From: Halalkalibacter nanhaiisediminis
Lineage (GTDB): Bacteria; Bacillota; Bacilli; Bacillales; Bacillaceae_D
Direction: 5' to 3'
NCBI RefSeq assembly: GCF_007830185.1
Contig: NZ_VLKZ01000004.1
Location: 158,383 to 222,382 of the forward strand
Length of the DNA stretch: 64,000 bases
Below, one piece after another: positions 8,791 through 17,727 of the stretch. The stretch's first letter is position 1; every line of letters begins with the position of its first letter. The translations under genes were made by a program, and so were the position numbers. The notes beneath the pieces were generated by a model, which was given only the letters and a program-made list of their open reading frames with translations, did not search any database and was not told where the DNA came from.

Positions 8791-8880
8791 GGGTCTGACC
8801 CCAAGATTTATATAATATTGAGTTGTGACAATCTATCACGAAAGCTCAATGTTAGATAAATAGGGGTTAGACCTTTTTTT
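8791..8880 (+). terminator. Terminator with long loop after mqnC
   Basis: GGTCTGACCCC at 8792-8802 pairs with GGGGTTAGACC at 8863-8873 and runs into T7. The loop is about 60 nt. The arm sequence recurs in three other terminators of the window. Confidence 0.75.
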
Positions 8881-8992
8881 ATTCATGTTTTTCGAACTTA
8901 CACATAGGATGGAAGTAGAGCCTGTCTGAATACGGACTTACATTAAATCAGAGCGTAGAAGCTGTTCGTTAGACTGTAAGGGGGAGTATGCG

Positions 8993-9853
8993 TTGATAGC
9001 AATCCATTTTGAACAAGTTCACGATTGCAAGCAACTGTTTGTGCAGTTAAAAGCGTATATCCAGAAGTATGCGCCATACGGTTTAGGCGGAGCCGTAAGC
9101 GTGGAAGGAGACGATACGATTCTTCTCAACTATGAACACAGTCATGTGAATTTTTATGATTCGTTTCATCCCTTACTTACTTCTGTATTAACGGATTATG
9201 TGATAAGTACAAATGAAGATGATTGGTTACTTGATATTATTGAGACGATGTTTTACTTTACGGATGAAGAAGAACAGCAGCAAATTTTAACGATTGCACG
9301 TTCTATTTTAGAAGGTGATCGAAGTGATTTGCCTTCGCTTAAATCCTTTTTTAATCGCCGCAATTATATTTATCATGCATTTGCTAAACATTTAGAGGAA
9401 GAAACGACATTTTATTATGAACCTTTTCTCACTTTCCGTCTTAGGGATTATGGTGAAATGCTGATTGATTGTGTGGAGATTGCGATTGATGAATATATGC
9501 TTGAACAAGAATATCAAAATATGATAGAAGATTACAGGCAATATGTCAGGTGTAAGCCAGCAAAGCTCGATCTTGTACATCTTGTTCATGACGGGGCATT
9601 CACATTTTATGATGAGCACTTCCGTCTAATGACAAAGCAAGAGATCCTCTTTCATTTGCAAGATGATCTCGTGTTTGAGCAAGAGGTTGATATTGAAGAG
9701 ATGGTGATTAGTCCGCTTGTCAGTATGGTGCCCCGTGTCGTTCGTGTGTTCTCAGATTATCCTGACCATGGAGTGATCATGTCTTTACAGGCCATTTTTC
9801 AAGAGAGGATGAAGCTTTATCCTTTAAAGGACTATGAAAAAGAATCGAAGTAA
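8993..9853 (+). CDS. ytxC: YtxC family sporulation protein
   Basis: 286 residues from TTG behind TAAGGGGGAG. Acidic protein with no membrane segment; the region around LKSFFNRRNYIYHAFA and the C-terminal LVSMVPRVVRVFSDYPDHG resemble the YtxC-like family. In Bacillus ytxC lies between dnaI and thrS, as here. It is linked to sporulation in databases but its molecular role is unknown. The promoter was not identified. Confidence 0.85.
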   Translation: MIAIHFEQVHDCKQLFVQLKAYIQKYAPYGLGGAVSVEGDDTILLNYEHSHVNFYDSFHPLLTSVLTDYVISTNEDDWLLDIIETMFYFTDEEEQQQILTIARSILEGDRSDLPSLKSFFNRRNYIYHAFAKHLEEETTFYYEPFLTFRLRDYGEMLIDCVEIAIDEYMLEQEYQNMIEDYRQYVRCKPAKLDLVHLVHDGAFTFYDEHFRLMTKQEILFHLQDDLVFEQEVDIEEMVISPLVSMVPRVVRVFSDYPDHGVIMSLQAIFQERMKLYPLKDYEKESK

Positions 9854-9867
9854 CTTTTCAAAGCCAC

Positions 9868-9896
9868 TTGATTTTCTTAACCGCGCTCCCTATAAT
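9868..9896 (+). promoter_or_regulatory. SigA promoter of the thrS leader
   Basis: TTGATT, 17 bp, TATAAT. Transcription would start near 9903, just ahead of the T-box leader. Confidence 0.8.
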
Positions 9897-9902
9897 ACTA
9901 CA

Positions 9903-10186
9903 TAGTAACAGTCAAATAAGTTAGAGTATTGATGAGGACATGAGGGCGCGGGTATTCGGTTTTCAGAGAGAGAAGCATATGCTGAGAGCTTCTTAACACG
10001 GATTGCGGACTTACCACCTCTGAACTGCGCAAGGGAAACACTGTCAAAGTGGAGCAACTTAGTGCCGGTACGCAGCCGTTATCTTGCATGATGAGGAGAG
10101 CTGACTTACATGAGTCAATCTCAAACAAGGGTGGAACCACGAACTACACTCGTCCCTTCTTTTATGGAGGGATGGGTGTTTTTTTT
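9903..10186 (+). promoter_or_regulatory. T-box riboswitch (tRNA-Thr sensing) upstream of thrS
   Basis: The T-box sequence AGGGTGGAACCACG is at 10128-10141. A stem I region with AGAGAGAGAAGC and the candidate threonine specifier ACC (10013-10015) lies upstream. The terminator ACACTCGTCCCT/AGGGATGGGTGT with T8 is at 10146-10186. Uncharged tRNA-Thr should stabilise the antiterminator and switch on thrS. Confidence 0.93.
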
Positions 10187-10188
10187 AT

Positions 10189-10287
10189 CTAATCAGAAAG
10201 TTTAAAAACCATGATAACTTTCTGAACGAATAAAAAATAAGGCTTTCGCCATTAAGGACTTGGCGATAGGCCAAGTTTTTCTAATGA
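10189..10287 (+). repeat. MITE-like dispersed repeat, copy A
   Basis: About 100 bp starting CTAATCAGAAAGTTT and ending AAGTTTTTCTAATGA, with imperfect inverted ends (AATCAGAAA / TTTCTAAT). Internally there is a hairpin, GGCTTTCGCCA / TGGCGATAGGCC. Copy B at 35802-35905 matches along its whole length; C and D are partial relatives. It sits between the T-box terminator and thrS, hence inside the leader transcript. Confidence 0.75.
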
Positions 10288-10313
10288 TAATTATGTAGAA
10301 GGAGTGGACAAGT

Positions 10314-12242
10314 ATGACAGTCAAGATTACGTTTCCCGATGGTGCAGTGAAGGAGTTTCCTAAGGGAACGACAACAGAAGACATTGCTGCATCGATTAGT
10401 CCAGGATTAAAGAAAAAGGCACTCGCAGGTAAGCTTAATAATACATTACTTGATTTACGTACGCCGATTAATGAGGATGGCAAAGTCGAAATTGTGACAC
10501 AAGATTCAGATGAAGCATTAGAAATTATGCGTCATAGTACGGCTCATATTATGGCTCAAGCAATCAAGCGTCTATACAAAAACGTGAAGCTTGGCGTAGG
10601 GCCTGTTATTGAAGGTGGATTTTATTATGATATTGATTCTGAAGATTCTCTTACTCCAGAGGATTTAACAAAGATTGAAAAGGAAATGAAAAAAATCATT
10701 TCCGAAAATCTTGAAGTGAAACGTGTTGAAGTAACACGTGAAGAAGCGATTCGCCGTTACGAGGAACTTGGTGATGAGTATAAGCTGGAATTAATTAGCG
10801 CAATTCCTGAAGGAGAAATGCTTACAATTTATGAGCAAGGTGAATTCTTCGACTTATGTCGCGGTATTCATATTCCTTCGACAAATAAAGTGAAAGAATT
10901 TAAATTGTTAAGTTTAGCTGGTGCTTATTGGCGTGGGGACAGTAAGAACAAAATGCTACAACGTATTTACGGAACAGCATTCTTCAAGAAAGCGGACTTA
11001 GATGAGCATTTGCGTTTACTTGAGGAAGCAAAAGAGCGTGATCACCGTAAATTAGGAAAAGAGCTCGGAATCTTTGCCCTTTCACAAAAAGTTGGACAAG
11101 GCCTGCCGCTTTGGCTGCCAAAAGGTGCAACGGTTCGTCGTATTATTGAACGTTACATCGTTGATAAAGAAGAACGTCTTGGTTATCAGCATGTCTATAC
11201 GCCAATCTTAGGAAGTTCAGAGCTATACAAAACGTCTGGTCACTGGGACCATTATCAAGATGACATGTTCCCTGTCATGGAGCGTGACAATGAAGAGTTC
11301 GTTTTGCGTCCGATGAACTGTCCACATCATATGATGGTGTATAAGCAAGATATGAGAAGCTATCGTCAATTGCCACTTCGCATTGCTGAGCTAGGTTTGA
11401 TGCACCGCTACGAGATGTCTGGAGCTGTTTCAGGTCTACAACGTGTACGCGGTATGACGCTAAATGATGCTCATATTTTCTGTCGTCCTGATCAAATTAA
11501 AGAAGAGTTCTTGCGAGTTGTTCATTTAATTCGTGAAGTTTACAAGGACTTTGGTCTAGAAAATTATAAATTCCGTTTATCTTATCGTGATCCAGCTGAT
11601 AAAGAAAAGTATTTCGATGACGACGCGATGTGGGAAAAGGCACAAAGCATGCTGAAGGATGCAATGGATGAGCTTGGTGATGTTGAGTACTACGAAGCGG
11701 AAGGTGAAGCGGCATTTTATGGTCCGAAGCTTGACGTACAAGTACGTACAGCGCTTGGTAAAGATGAAACTCTTTCTACAGTGCAACTTGACTTCTTATT
11801 ACCTGAACGCTTTGATCTAACATATGTTGGTGAAGATGGTCAGCAGCATCGTCCAGTCGTTGTTCACCGTGGTGTCGTTTCGACAATGGAGCGTTTTGTT
11901 GCCTTTTTACTAGAAGAATATAAAGGTGCATTTCCTACATGGCTTGCTCCAATTCAAACACAGATTATTCCTGTTTCGAATGATGTTCACCTTGACTATG
12001 CAAAGAAGGTTCAAGAAAGCTTACAACAAATTGGTGTTCGTGTGTCAATTGATGACCGTGATGAAAAATTAGGTTATAAGATCCGTGAGTCACAAATGCA
12101 AAAAATTCCTTACATGCTCGTTTTGGGCGATAAAGAAGTTGAAGTAAATGCTGTAAACATTCGTAAATACGGAGAACAGGATTCACAATCTGTATCACTT
12201 GAACAATTTATTGAGCAGATGAAAGTAGAATCAAAGAAGTAA
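10314..12242 (+). CDS. thrS: Threonyl-tRNA synthetase
   Basis: 642 residues, class II synthetase. N-terminal TGS domain (about 1-62), second additional (SAD) domain with the [10 protein letters not shown] motif near residue 75, catalytic core with the zinc-binding Cys in [10 protein letters not shown], and C-terminal anticodon-binding domain (from about residue 540). GAAGGAGTGGAC precedes the ATG. Regulated by the T-box leader. The lone copy here has full length. Confidence 0.98.
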   Translation: MTVKITFPDGAVKEFPKGTTTEDIAASISPGLKKKALAGKLNNTLLDLRTPINEDGKVEIVTQDSDEALEIMRHSTAHIMAQAIKRLYKNVKLGVGPVIEGGFYYDIDSEDSLTPEDLTKIEKEMKKIISENLEVKRVEVTREEAIRRYEELGDEYKLELISAIPEGEMLTIYEQGEFFDLCRGIHIPSTNKVKEFKLLSLAGAYWRGDSKNKMLQRIYGTAFFKKADLDEHLRLLEEAKERDHRKLGKELGIFALSQKVGQGLPLWLPKGATVRRIIERYIVDKEERLGYQHVYTPILGSSELYKTSGHWDHYQDDMFPVMERDNEEFVLRPMNCPHHMMVYKQDMRSYRQLPLRIAELGLMHRYEMSGAVSGLQRVRGMTLNDAHIFCRPDQIKEEFLRVVHLIREVYKDFGLENYKFRLSYRDPADKEKYFDDDAMWEKAQSMLKDAMDELGDVEYYEAEGEAAFYGPKLDVQVRTALGKDETLSTVQLDFLLPERFDLTYVGEDGQQHRPVVVHRGVVSTMERFVAFLLEEYKGAFPTWLAPIQTQIIPVSNDVHLDYAKKVQESLQQIGVRVSIDDRDEKLGYKIRESQMQKIPYMLVLGDKEVEVNAVNIRKYGEQDSQSVSLEQFIEQMKVESKK

Positions 12243-12321
12243 TTCGTACACTCTGTCGAAATTGATCATTGCATTATGATCAAAGAGACGGTAGAATAAT
12301 AAAGTCGGTCGCTAAAACGAG

Positions 12322-12350
12322 TTGACACCTTTCAATGGCTATGATATAGT
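12322..12350 (+). promoter_or_regulatory. Strong SigA promoter of infC-rpmI-rplT
   Basis: TTGACA, 17 bp, TATAGT with an upstream TG (extended -10). It follows an 8-bp inverted repeat TTGATCAT/ATGATCAA at 12262-12283 that lacks a T run and may be a weak thrS end signal. Confidence 0.88.
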
Positions 12351-12359
12351 TGGCAAGTA

Positions 12360-12497
12360 AACAATTAAAAATTGGACACAAAGCAAGCAGAAGCGCCCGC
12401 TTCTCACCTGATTGACGCATTTTGCAGTTGCCAGGTATGATGAGATTCATTTAAACGAATGAACGAAGTGTGGGCGTAGTGCGCCTACACTTTTTTT
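12360..12497 (+). promoter_or_regulatory. Ribosomal protein L20 leader with terminator (infC leader)
   Basis: The transcript start region carries the AAGCAGAAGCGCCCGCTTCT hairpin, the GCATTTTGCAGTTGCC segment and a terminator stem GTGTGGGCG/CGCCTACAC with T7 (12468-12497). This layout is that of the Bacillus infC operon leader, where L20 binds and causes premature termination. The remaining 180 bp to infC have no gene. Confidence 0.85.
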
Positions 12498-12675
12498 GTA
12501 CTTGAATGAGGTGCATCGGTGATCTGTTTACTTGAACAGTAGCCATGCGATATAGTGAAACTTACATTAGTAGAGGTTGTTTCCGCTGCTTTTGATTAGT
12601 TGAACAAATCGGGTTCTTATCACCCACTAACGGGATACATTGCTTTGATCCGTTAAAATCCTTTGGAGGTGGCTC

Positions 12676-13194
12676 ATTATTAGTAAAGACATGTTGGTCA
12701 ATGAAGGGATTCGTGCACGCGAAGTACGTCTTATTGGAGCAAACGGCGATCAAATTGGCGTTAAGTCAAAACAAGAAGCGCTTGAAATGGCGCAAAATGT
12801 TAACCTTGACTTAGTGTGCGTTGCTCCAACGGCGAAACCACCTGTGTGTCGCATCATGGACTACGGAAAATTCCGTTATGAGCAACAAAAGAAAGAAAAA
12901 GAAGCTCGTAAAAATCAAAAGATTATTAACGTGAAAGAGGTTCGTTTGAGCCCGACGATCGAAGATAATGATTTTAATACGAAGCTTCGCAACGCTCGAA
13001 AGTTCCTTGAAAAAGGAGATAAAGTAAAAGTTGCGATTCGTTTCCGTGGACGTGCTATTACTCACTCTCAAATTGGACGGAAAGTATTAGAGCGTCTTGC
13101 AAAAGAATGTGAAGATGTTGCAGTGATTGAATCAATGCCTAAGATGGAAGGACGTAGTATGTTCCTCTTGTTAGCTCCAAAAGCTGAAAAGTAA
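12676..13194 (+). CDS. infC: Translation initiation factor IF-3
   Basis: 172 residues. The start is placed at an ATT codon: GGAGGT is 5 nt upstream, and the product [10 protein letters not shown] matches the B. subtilis IF-3 start MISKDFIINE; the first ATG (12691) would drop five conserved residues and be too far (20 nt) from the Shine-Dalgarno. Non-canonical ATT starts let IF-3 limit its own synthesis. The linker [11 protein letters not shown] and C-domain KVRF-type motifs are intact. Confidence 0.93.
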   Translation: MISKDMLVNEGIRAREVRLIGANGDQIGVKSKQEALEMAQNVNLDLVCVAPTAKPPVCRIMDYGKFRYEQQKKEKEARKNQKIINVKEVRLSPTIEDNDFNTKLRNARKFLEKGDKVKVAIRFRGRAITHSQIGRKVLERLAKECEDVAVIESMPKMEGRSMFLLLAPKAEK

Positions 13195-13234
13195 CATCTA
13201 CTAGTCTGAACAAGATTAAAGGAGGACCTGAGTT

Positions 13235-13435
13235 ATGCCTAAAATGAAAACTCACCGTGGCGCTGCCAAGCGTTTTAAGAAAACAGGATCTGGAAAGCTT
13301 AAGCGTTCACACGCATTTACTAGTCACTTATTCGGTAACAAGTCACAAAAGCAGAAGCGTAAATTACGTAAATCTGCTGTTGTTCACTCTGGTGACTTCA
13401 AACGTATTCGTTCAATGTTAACGTACAAAAAATAA
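13235..13435 (+). CDS. rpmI: Ribosomal protein L35
   Basis: 66 residues, highly basic, beginning [18 protein letters not shown] as in all bacterial L35. AGGAGGACC precedes the ATG. Second gene of infC-rpmI-rplT. Confidence 0.98.
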   Translation: MPKMKTHRGAAKRFKKTGSGKLKRSHAFTSHLFGNKSQKQKRKLRKSAVVHSGDFKRIRSMLTYKK

Positions 13436-13470
13436 TTGATTTCTTCGGATAGAAAAAGGAGGGAACTTCG

Positions 13471-13830
13471 ATGCCAAGAGTAAAAGGCGGTTATGTCGCT
13501 CGTCGTCGTCGTAAGAAGGTATTAAAGTTAGCTAAAGGATATTACGGTTCTAAACATACGTTATTCAAATCAGCACAAGGTCAGGTAATGAAGTCATTAC
13601 TATATGCTTACCGTGATCGTCGCAACAAGAAGCGTGACTTCCGTAAGCTTTGGATTACACGTATTAACGCAGCTGCACGTATGAATGGTCTTTCTTACAG
13701 CCGTTTCATGCATGGTTTAAAGCTTGCTGAAATCAACGTAAACCGTAAAATGCTTGCTGAACTTGCTATCACTGACGAAAAGTCATTTACACAACTTGCT
13801 GAAAAAGCAAAAGCAAGCCTTAATGCATAA
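13471..13830 (+). CDS. rplT: Ribosomal protein L20
   Basis: 119 residues, beginning [16 protein letters not shown] with the conserved YGSKHTLF and [14 protein letters not shown] segments. A 50S assembly protein, and the autoregulator of this operon through the leader at 12360-12497. AAGGAGGG precedes the ATG. Confidence 0.98.
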   Translation: MPRVKGGYVARRRRKKVLKLAKGYYGSKHTLFKSAQGQVMKSLLYAYRDRRNKKRDFRKLWITRINAAARMNGLSYSRFMHGLKLAEINVNRKMLAELAITDEKSFTQLAEKAKASLNA

Positions 13831-13840
13831 GAAATAAAAA

Positions 13841-13875
13841 AAGAAGCGCGGCATGTTGTCGCGTTTCTTTTTTTA
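13841..13875 (+). terminator. Terminator of the infC operon
   Basis: AAGAAGCGCG pairs with CGCGTTTCTT (one G-U), loop about 9 nt, then T7. Confidence 0.88.
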
Positions 13876-13951
13876 TACGTTGGGAAAATATACATTTTTT
13901 AACACGGAATTTATCGAACTAGTTAAAAATATTAAGTACCAAGTATAAATG

Positions 13952-13996
13952 CAACTTTGGCTTTCATCATAAGGACTTGGTGATAAGCTAAAGTTG
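13952..13996 (+). repeat. Partial relative (copy D) of the MITE-like repeat
   Basis: CAACTTTGGCTTTCATCA and TGGTGATAAGCTAAAGTTG form a hairpin whose core (GGCTTTC..TAAGGACTTGG.GATA) matches the right half of repeat copy A. It lies between the rplT terminator and ysdA. Confidence 0.55.
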
Positions 13997-14037
13997 GTTT
14001 GTTTGATTGATAGAAATGCTGTGGAGGTTGTAGTTCA

Positions 14038-14301
14038 ATGGAATGGGTTCTCTATTTTCTTGTCATAAACGTGATTGGGTTTGGTATGATGGGTGTAGAT
14101 AAGCAGCGGGCTAAAAAAGGAGAATGGAGAATAAGCGAACGAACACTGTTTTTACTGGTCTTCGCGGGTGGTGCAGTCGGTATTTATATTGGAATGAAGT
14201 GGTTTCGTCATAAAACGAAGCATGCTAGTTTCACACAAGGGGTTCCGGGCATCTTTTTGCTTCAAATCATGATACTAGCCTTCATCATCTTTTTTAATTA
14301 A
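14038..14301 (+). CDS. ysdA: DUF1294 membrane protein (YsdA)
   Basis: 87 residues with two to three membrane segments (N-terminal VLYFLVINVIGFG, middle LFLLVFAGGAVGIYIGM, C-terminal ILAFIIFF). The MGVDKQRAKKGEWRI.E and KTKHASFTQGVP motifs are the DUF1294 signature. In B. subtilis it follows rplT, as here. Function unknown. GTGGAGG precedes the ATG. Confidence 0.9.
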   Translation: MEWVLYFLVINVIGFGMMGVDKQRAKKGEWRISERTLFLLVFAGGAVGIYIGMKWFRHKTKHASFTQGVPGIFLLQIMILAFIIFFN

Positions 14302-14335
14302 GCATAATGTAGAAAGAGAAAGAGGAGGCCATCAA

Positions 14336-14911
14336 ATGGAAGAATTTCTTGAGCGTTCGACGCAATTTATTGAACAAAGTGGTTGGTTGGCCCCGTTGTT
14401 CTTCATTCTCCTTCACGTGTTTAGGCAAATATTCTTTATCCCTGTTTTGCTGGTGTGTCTTGTGGGTGGATATCTATTTGGTACGTTCTATGGTTCTCTT
14501 TATTCTATGATTGGCCTTACCACCGTAAGTCTCGTCTTCTACGGACTGATTCATCTCTTTCCAATGATGAGAGAGAAATTAGGAGGTTTAAAGAAGCGAT
14601 TTTTAAAGGAACAGCATCGTCTAACGCTACCGCAAATGATGATTATGCGTTTGATTCCTTTTATTCACTTCCATCTCGTCTCATTATACTTAATGGAGAC
14701 AACAAGAGATTTAAAGAGCTATGTAAAGAAATCATTTCTTGTGAGCATCCCACCTGCCATTGTCTATACGGCATTTGGAGATATGATTCATGACCTTCCG
14801 CTTACTGGGACGATTATATTTGCAATCTTTATGATCATTTTGTTTTTATTTTTTCGTAAAAAAAGAACGAATATCAGTTGGAATGATTTCTTTCAACCGA
14901 AAAACTCATAG
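14336..14911 (+). CDS. TVP38/TMEM64 (VTT-domain) membrane protein, YtxB-like
   Basis: 191 residues with about five hydrophobic segments. The pattern FIPVLLVCLVGGYLFG..YG and RLIPFIHFHLVS fits the VTT/DedA-related TVP38 family; B. subtilis has such a protein (YtxB) in this region. VTT proteins are thought to move lipids across the membrane, but for this one the role is unknown. AGAGGAGGCC precedes the ATG. Confidence 0.75.
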   Translation: MEEFLERSTQFIEQSGWLAPLFFILLHVFRQIFFIPVLLVCLVGGYLFGTFYGSLYSMIGLTTVSLVFYGLIHLFPMMREKLGGLKKRFLKEQHRLTLPQMMIMRLIPFIHFHLVSLYLMETTRDLKSYVKKSFLVSIPPAIVYTAFGDMIHDLPLTGTIIFAIFMIILFLFFRKKRTNISWNDFFQPKNS

Positions 14912-14947
14912 AAAAACGTCGCTCATCGGAATGGAGGCGACGTTTTT
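14912..14947. terminator. Bidirectional terminator
   Basis: AAAAACGTCGC/GCGACGTTTTT stem. It serves the + strand gene ending at 14911 and the - strand gene ending at 14955. Confidence 0.85.
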
Positions 14948-14954
14948 GTTTTCT

Positions 14955-15344
14955 TTATTTCTCTGCGCGACGAAGGAGCTCTTTAATCGGACTTTTCCAC
15001 TCGATCTTGGCGTTAGGATAACGTAGACGAATATCATCAGCAATAAACCCGAAATCTTCCTTCGAAAATCCAGTTAATTGATCAGTTTGTCTTGCCCATA
15101 CATAGACAGAGACAATCTCAAAAGCTTGATCGGTTGTTCCTAAATATTTCTCACCTTCAAACATAACTCCTTTATACGTAATCAAAAAATTTTTTCGGAC
15201 ATCCTTTTCATCATCATAAAAGAAAAATTGTTTGCGATCGTGAGCTTGTTCGAGCTTACGACGGGGATGGAATAAATATTTAAAAGCAGAGTAAACAAGA
15301 ATGACAAGAGCGATTAGCAGTAATAAGCGAAAAAGAATGACCAT
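14955..15344 (-). CDS. ysdB: YsdB-like membrane-anchored protein
   Basis: 129 residues. One N-terminal membrane segment (residues 2-24, ILFRLLLLIALVILVYSAF) then a soluble domain with RKNFLITYKGVMFEGEKYLGTTDQAFE, the hallmark of YsdB, a SigW-regulated protein in B. subtilis. It is on the opposite strand from its neighbours. AGGAGG lies upstream of the ATG. Molecular function unknown. Confidence 0.85.
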   Translation of the reverse strand: MVILFRLLLLIALVILVYSAFKYLFHPRRKLEQAHDRKQFFFYDDEKDVRKNFLITYKGVMFEGEKYLGTTDQAFEIVSVYVWARQTDQLTGFSKEDFGFIADDIRLRYPNAKIEWKSPIKELLRRAEK

Positions 15345-15510
15345 ATCATTATACCTCCTTATGAGGTTATACGTTTACATTGTGTATCTAGATTTTGACA
15401 CACTACCATAAAAAAAGTAAAGAACTTACTAGTAATACGACTCTCGTTTCACTTTGGTTGCGTGTTTATCATAAAAAATTGTTATAATTATCATAACAAG
15501 GAGGCGCATT

Positions 15511-15999
15511 ATGGAGATAGAGAAGTTATTTTTGATTCAAAAACAATTAAATGATCGCATTATACAAGAACATCGGTTAGAAGGGAAAGACCTTTTTACT
15601 GAGGTACAGCTTGCTTTTTTAGTGGAATTAGGAGAGCTTGCTAATGAAACACGATGCTTTAAATATTGGAGCAGAAAGCCTTCTTCAAAACGAGAAGTCA
15701 TTTTAGAGGAATACGTTGATGGGCTTCATTTTGTTCTGACGTTAGGTCTAGCCTTGAGGTACACAAATGTAATCATCAAACAAACATATCCTTACCTAGA
15801 AACCATGACTGAGCAATTTTTAGAAGTGATGAAGCAAACGCATGAGTTGAATCGAGAGCGTTCAAATGAGAACTATCAAAGACTAGTTGATTCATTTCTT
15901 GGTCTTGGTCAGCAGTTAGGGTTTTCCTATGAGGAGATTGAAGAAGCCTATTTAGCGAAAAATAAAGTGAATCATCAACGTCAGGATAACGGATACTAA
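15511..15999 (+). CDS. Dimeric all-alpha dUTPase
   Basis: 162 residues. Helical dUTPase (dUTPase_2 / MazG-like all-alpha NTP pyrophosphatase). The metal-binding motifs are ELGELANE (about residues 39-46) and EEYVDGLHF (about 71-79), with FKYW between them. It hydrolyses dUTP to dUMP, keeping uracil out of DNA. AAGGAGG is 7 nt upstream. Also frequent in phages, but the surroundings are core genome. Confidence 0.9.
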   Translation: MEIEKLFLIQKQLNDRIIQEHRLEGKDLFTEVQLAFLVELGELANETRCFKYWSRKPSSKREVILEEYVDGLHFVLTLGLALRYTNVIIKQTYPYLETMTEQFLEVMKQTHELNRERSNENYQRLVDSFLGLGQQLGFSYEEIEEAYLAKNKVNHQRQDNGY

Positions 16000-16088
16000 A
16001 CGTAAATAAAAGGTTTGTTCATTTGAGTGACGAAATAAATGACTGTATACTGAGATTGTAGAAGTAAAGAAGAAGGAGGTAATACATA

Positions 16089-17174
16089 ATGACAAAATTA
16101 GATGAGCGTTTGCAAATGTTAAAAGATTTAACAGACGCTAATGGTGTTTCAGGTAATGAGCGCGAGGTGCGTGAGGTGATGACGAAATATATTGCCCCGT
16201 TCGCCGATGAAGTGACAACAGATAAGCTCGGCAGTCTTGTTGCTAAGAAAGTAGGTAAAGAAGACGGACCGAAAATCATGGTTGCTGGTCACCTTGATGA
16301 AATTGGTTTCATGGTTACAAGCATTGATGATAAAGGGTTCTTACGTTTTCAGACCGTAGGCGGCTGGTGGGAGCAAGTGATGCTTGCCCAACGCGTTACA
16401 GTTATGACAAGTAAGGGGAATATTCCAGGAGTCATTGGCTCAAAGCCACCGCATATTTTACCTCCAGAGGCACGAAAGAAACCTGTTGATAAGAAAGATA
16501 TGTTTATTGATATAGGAGCACAAAGCAAAGAAGAAGCTATGGAATTTGGTGTGCGCCCTGGTGATTCTGTTGTTCCAGTTTGTGAATTTACAGTGATGAA
16601 AAATGAAAAATATTTAATGGCAAAAGCATGGGATAATCGGATTGGATGTGCGATTGCAATTGATGTTCTTCGTGAATTACAAGGGGTCGATCATCCAAAT
16701 ACAGTATACGGTGTTGGCACAATCCAAGAAGAAGTTGGTTTACGTGGAGCGCGTACGTCTGCCCATTTGATCGAGCCTGATATCGGTTTTGGCGTTGACG
16801 TTGGTATTGCTGGTGATACACCAGGTGTAACAGAAAAAGAAGCCCTTGCGAAGATGGGAGAAGGCCCACAAATTGTTCTTTATGATGCGTCGATGATCTC
16901 ACATAAAGGCTTACGTGACTTTGTGACAGATACAGCAGACGAACATAATATTCCCTATCAGTTTGATGCGATGGCAGGGGGCGGAACCGATTCAGGAGCG
17001 ATTCATTTAACAGCAAATGGTGTACCTGCATTATCGATCACGGTTGCGACACGTTACATTCATACACATGCCGCGATCCTTCATCGTGATGACTACGAAA
17101 ACACAATCAAGCTCATTGTCGAAGTGATTAAGAAATTAGACAGCGACACTGTTGCAAAGATTACGTATAACTAA
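16089..17174 (+). CDS. ysdC: M42 family metallo-aminopeptidase (YsdC)
   Basis: 361 residues. Di-metal peptidase motifs: [12 protein letters not shown] (His and Asp neighbour), AWDNRIG (bridging Asp), QEEVGLRGA (catalytic Glu pair), DVGIAGD, and the C-terminal [13 protein letters not shown]. These proteins are cytoplasmic aminopeptidases forming large complexes; old database names such as cellulase are errors. GAAGGAGGTAAT precedes the ATG. Order ysdA-ysdB-ysdC-sspI is as in B. subtilis. Confidence 0.93.
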   Translation: MTKLDERLQMLKDLTDANGVSGNEREVREVMTKYIAPFADEVTTDKLGSLVAKKVGKEDGPKIMVAGHLDEIGFMVTSIDDKGFLRFQTVGGWWEQVMLAQRVTVMTSKGNIPGVIGSKPPHILPPEARKKPVDKKDMFIDIGAQSKEEAMEFGVRPGDSVVPVCEFTVMKNEKYLMAKAWDNRIGCAIAIDVLRELQGVDHPNTVYGVGTIQEEVGLRGARTSAHLIEPDIGFGVDVGIAGDTPGVTEKEALAKMGEGPQIVLYDASMISHKGLRDFVTDTADEHNIPYQFDAMAGGGTDSGAIHLTANGVPALSITVATRYIHTHAAILHRDDYENTIKLIVEVIKKLDSDTVAKITYN

Positions 17175-17325
17175 GAAAAGCGAAAGCTGCCTTGTTCAGC
17201 GAGCTGCAAGTGGTGGAAGCCTGTCAATGAGTTTCTAGGTTTTAGGAAGCCATTTACAGGTTGAAGCAACCTCGAGCGGCTAGGCGCTGTAGCTAGACAT
17301 CATCGAGTTTTATGCTTTCTTATCT
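17175..17325 (+). repeat. Dispersed Bacillus intergenic repeat
   Basis: AAGAAAAGCGAAAGCTGCC at the left, CTCGAGCGGCTAGGCGCTG and GTAGCTAGACAT at the right, ending in TTTATGCTTTCTTA. This is the AAAAGCG..CTAGACA family found between genes of many Bacillaceae. The ends are imperfect inverted repeats. A fragment of the same family is at 7531-7570. Confidence 0.55.
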
Positions 17326-17329
17326 GTTA

Positions 17330-17367
17330 AAAAATGAAAACCCGCATGTGGCGGGTTTTCATTTTTT
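17330..17367. terminator. Bidirectional terminator between ysdC and sspI
   Basis: AAAATGAAAACCCG/CGGGTTTTCATTTT with a 7-nt loop, T-rich on both strands. Confidence 0.88.
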
Positions 17368-17395
17368 ATCTCGATTGACGTATACGTATTAGTGA

Positions 17396-17602
17396 TTATT
17401 GTAACCCTTGACTAATTTGCTCACAAAGCTGATCTCTTTGCTCTTCTGATGCGTTTTTCCAGTATACTTCGAAAAGAACACCCAACCCAGGCAACATCTT
17501 TTCTTCGCCACGCGAAATGGCATCTGTAATCGTTGCTTCTACATCATCTTCTGAGCTACCTTTTATGTTCGCCATGATGGCCCCACGTAAGTTAAATCCC
17601 AT
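17396..17602 (-). CDS. sspI: Small acid-soluble spore protein I
   Basis: 68 residues. The segment RGEEKMLPGLGVLFEVYWKNAS is diagnostic for SspI, a minor spore-core protein made in the forespore. Start put at the ATG 9 nt after AAAGGAG (MGFNLRGAIMANIKG); an ATG two codons upstream (17608) is only 3 nt from the Shine-Dalgarno. No SigG promoter was resolved. Confidence 0.93.
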   Translation of the reverse strand: MGFNLRGAIMANIKGSSEDDVEATITDAISRGEEKMLPGLGVLFEVYWKNASEEQRDQLCEQISQGLQ

Positions 17603-17727
17603 CGTCATACACTCCTTTTTAAGGTCAAAATTGGTTCTAGATGTAGTATGTCTGAGTTGAGACTAGATTATGACGAAAAAAATCGGTATGATGAGTGAAA
17701 GAAGGAACATGGATAAAGGAGCGCAGA

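Noticed and set aside
16588-17031. Long - strand open frame (147 codons) opposite ysdC
   Set aside because: Histidine- and leucine-rich shadow of the M42 peptidase; no start signal.
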